Shown piece after piece: positions 14,138 to 14,516 of a stretch of DNA of 14,516 nucleotides; the first letter of the stretch is position 1, and every line of letters starts with the position of its first letter. The position numbers and the translations under genes were made by a program. Below the pieces are notes generated by a model. That model made no database searches and had not been told where the DNA came from. It worked only from the letters and a program-made list of their open reading frames with translations. The DNA comes from Deltaproteobacteria bacterium (lineage in GTDB: Bacteria > Desulfobacterota > Desulfobacteria > Desulfobacterales > JAFDCJ01): contig JAJRVC010000131.1 in assembly GCA_024277475.1 (NCBI GenBank), positions 1-14,516 of the forward strand, read 5' to 3'.

Positions 14138-14516
14138 ATGAAAACCACTTACCTGCTGCTGAAATACCTGGCCATCCTGCTGTGGTCGTCATTCGTTGCA
14201 TTGCCGTTTTTATGGGCACTTACGACCTCATTTAAGACCGCCAACGGTGTCACCGGCGGGGCGACCTACATTCCCTGGCTGCAGTATGAACCTTCCCTCG
14301 AAGGGTGGAAGGTACTGGTGCGCAGTGGCGGGCGGGGCATCGATATTGTCGCCCCCTACCTATCGAGTGCCGTGGTCACCCTGAGTGCCAGTCTGATCAG
14401 CCTGGTGCTCGGAACGTTAGCGGCTTACGGCCTGTCACGCTTCAGTTATCGATTAGGATTTGTCAAGAATAGCGACATTACTTTTTTTTTCATATCTCAG
14501 CGAATCATGCCGCCGA
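14138..14516 (+). CDS. ABC transporter permease, MalG type, 3' end cut by window
   Basis: The frame from ATG 14138 is open to the window end (126 codons). It encodes a first membrane segment (LAILLWSSFVALPFLWAL), the TTSFK motif typical of MalG-like subunits, a periplasmic loop, and a second pair of segments (SSAVVTLSASLISLVLGTLA, then AAYGLSRF). The end, FFFISQRIMPP, matches the conserved SQRxxPP region of CUT1 permeases of the polyol/sugar branch. The EAA loop lies beyond the window. It starts 3 bases after the first permease and is its heterodimer partner. The T9 run at 14482-14490 is in frame. The operon's ATPase gene is presumably further downstream. Confidence 0.9.
   Translation, partial: MKTTYLLLKYLAILLWSSFVALPFLWALTTSFKTANGVTGGATYIPWLQYEPSLEGWKVLVRSGGRGIDIVAPYLSSAVVTLSASLISLVLGTLAAYGLSRFSYRLGFVKNSDITFFFISQRIMPP

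Overview
The window reads as chromosomal DNA from a Gram-negative bacterium of moderate GC. The most likely source is an anaerobic or sulfate-reducing Desulfobacterota-type organism. This is inferred from the mix of Fe-S protein, sigma-54 regulator and acyl-CoA-type accessory genes, and was not tested by any search. There are no rRNA or tRNA genes, CRISPR arrays, transposase genes or phage genes.

Left part (1-2648): the window opens inside an Hsp70 (DnaK-like) gene. Its stop codon overlaps the start of a small zinc-ribbon protein gene. A secreted lipoprotein gene converges from the right and has a good sigma-70-type promoter. The 343-base gap that follows holds a possible gene remnant and an operator-like dyad laid over a promoter.

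Middle part (2992-7756): a run of same-strand genes encodes a complete beta-carbonic anhydrase, a compact rhomboid protease, an epoxide-hydrolase-like alpha/beta hydrolase, a PaaI-type hotdog thioesterase, a LACTB2-like metallo-beta-lactamase-fold hydrolase, and a short QueG-like double [4Fe-4S] protein. A striking 23-bp perfect inverted repeat with a nested hairpin sits directly in front of the MBL gene's ribosome binding site. A short motif, GCTTRTCCGGGTTRRG, recurs three times between genes.

Right part (7998-14516): an AcoR-like sigma-54 activator (GAF, AAA+, Fis-type HTH) is divergent from an operon. That operon encodes a zinc-type medium-chain dehydrogenase, a large periplasmic solute-binding protein and two CUT1-type sugar or polyol permeases, the second cut by the window end. 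The 683-base divergent gap carries a textbook -24/-12 promoter with exact GG-N10-GC spacing. About 100-135 bases upstream of it lie two near-identical TGTT-N9-AACA dyads, 32 bases apart. There is also a 19-bp palindrome close to the activator gene and a 193-bp MITE-like segment. The best-supported story is a sigma-54-driven system for taking up and oxidising a carbohydrate or polyol-like substrate, switched on by its own divergent activator. The substrate cannot be read from the sequence, and the ATPase must lie outside the window.
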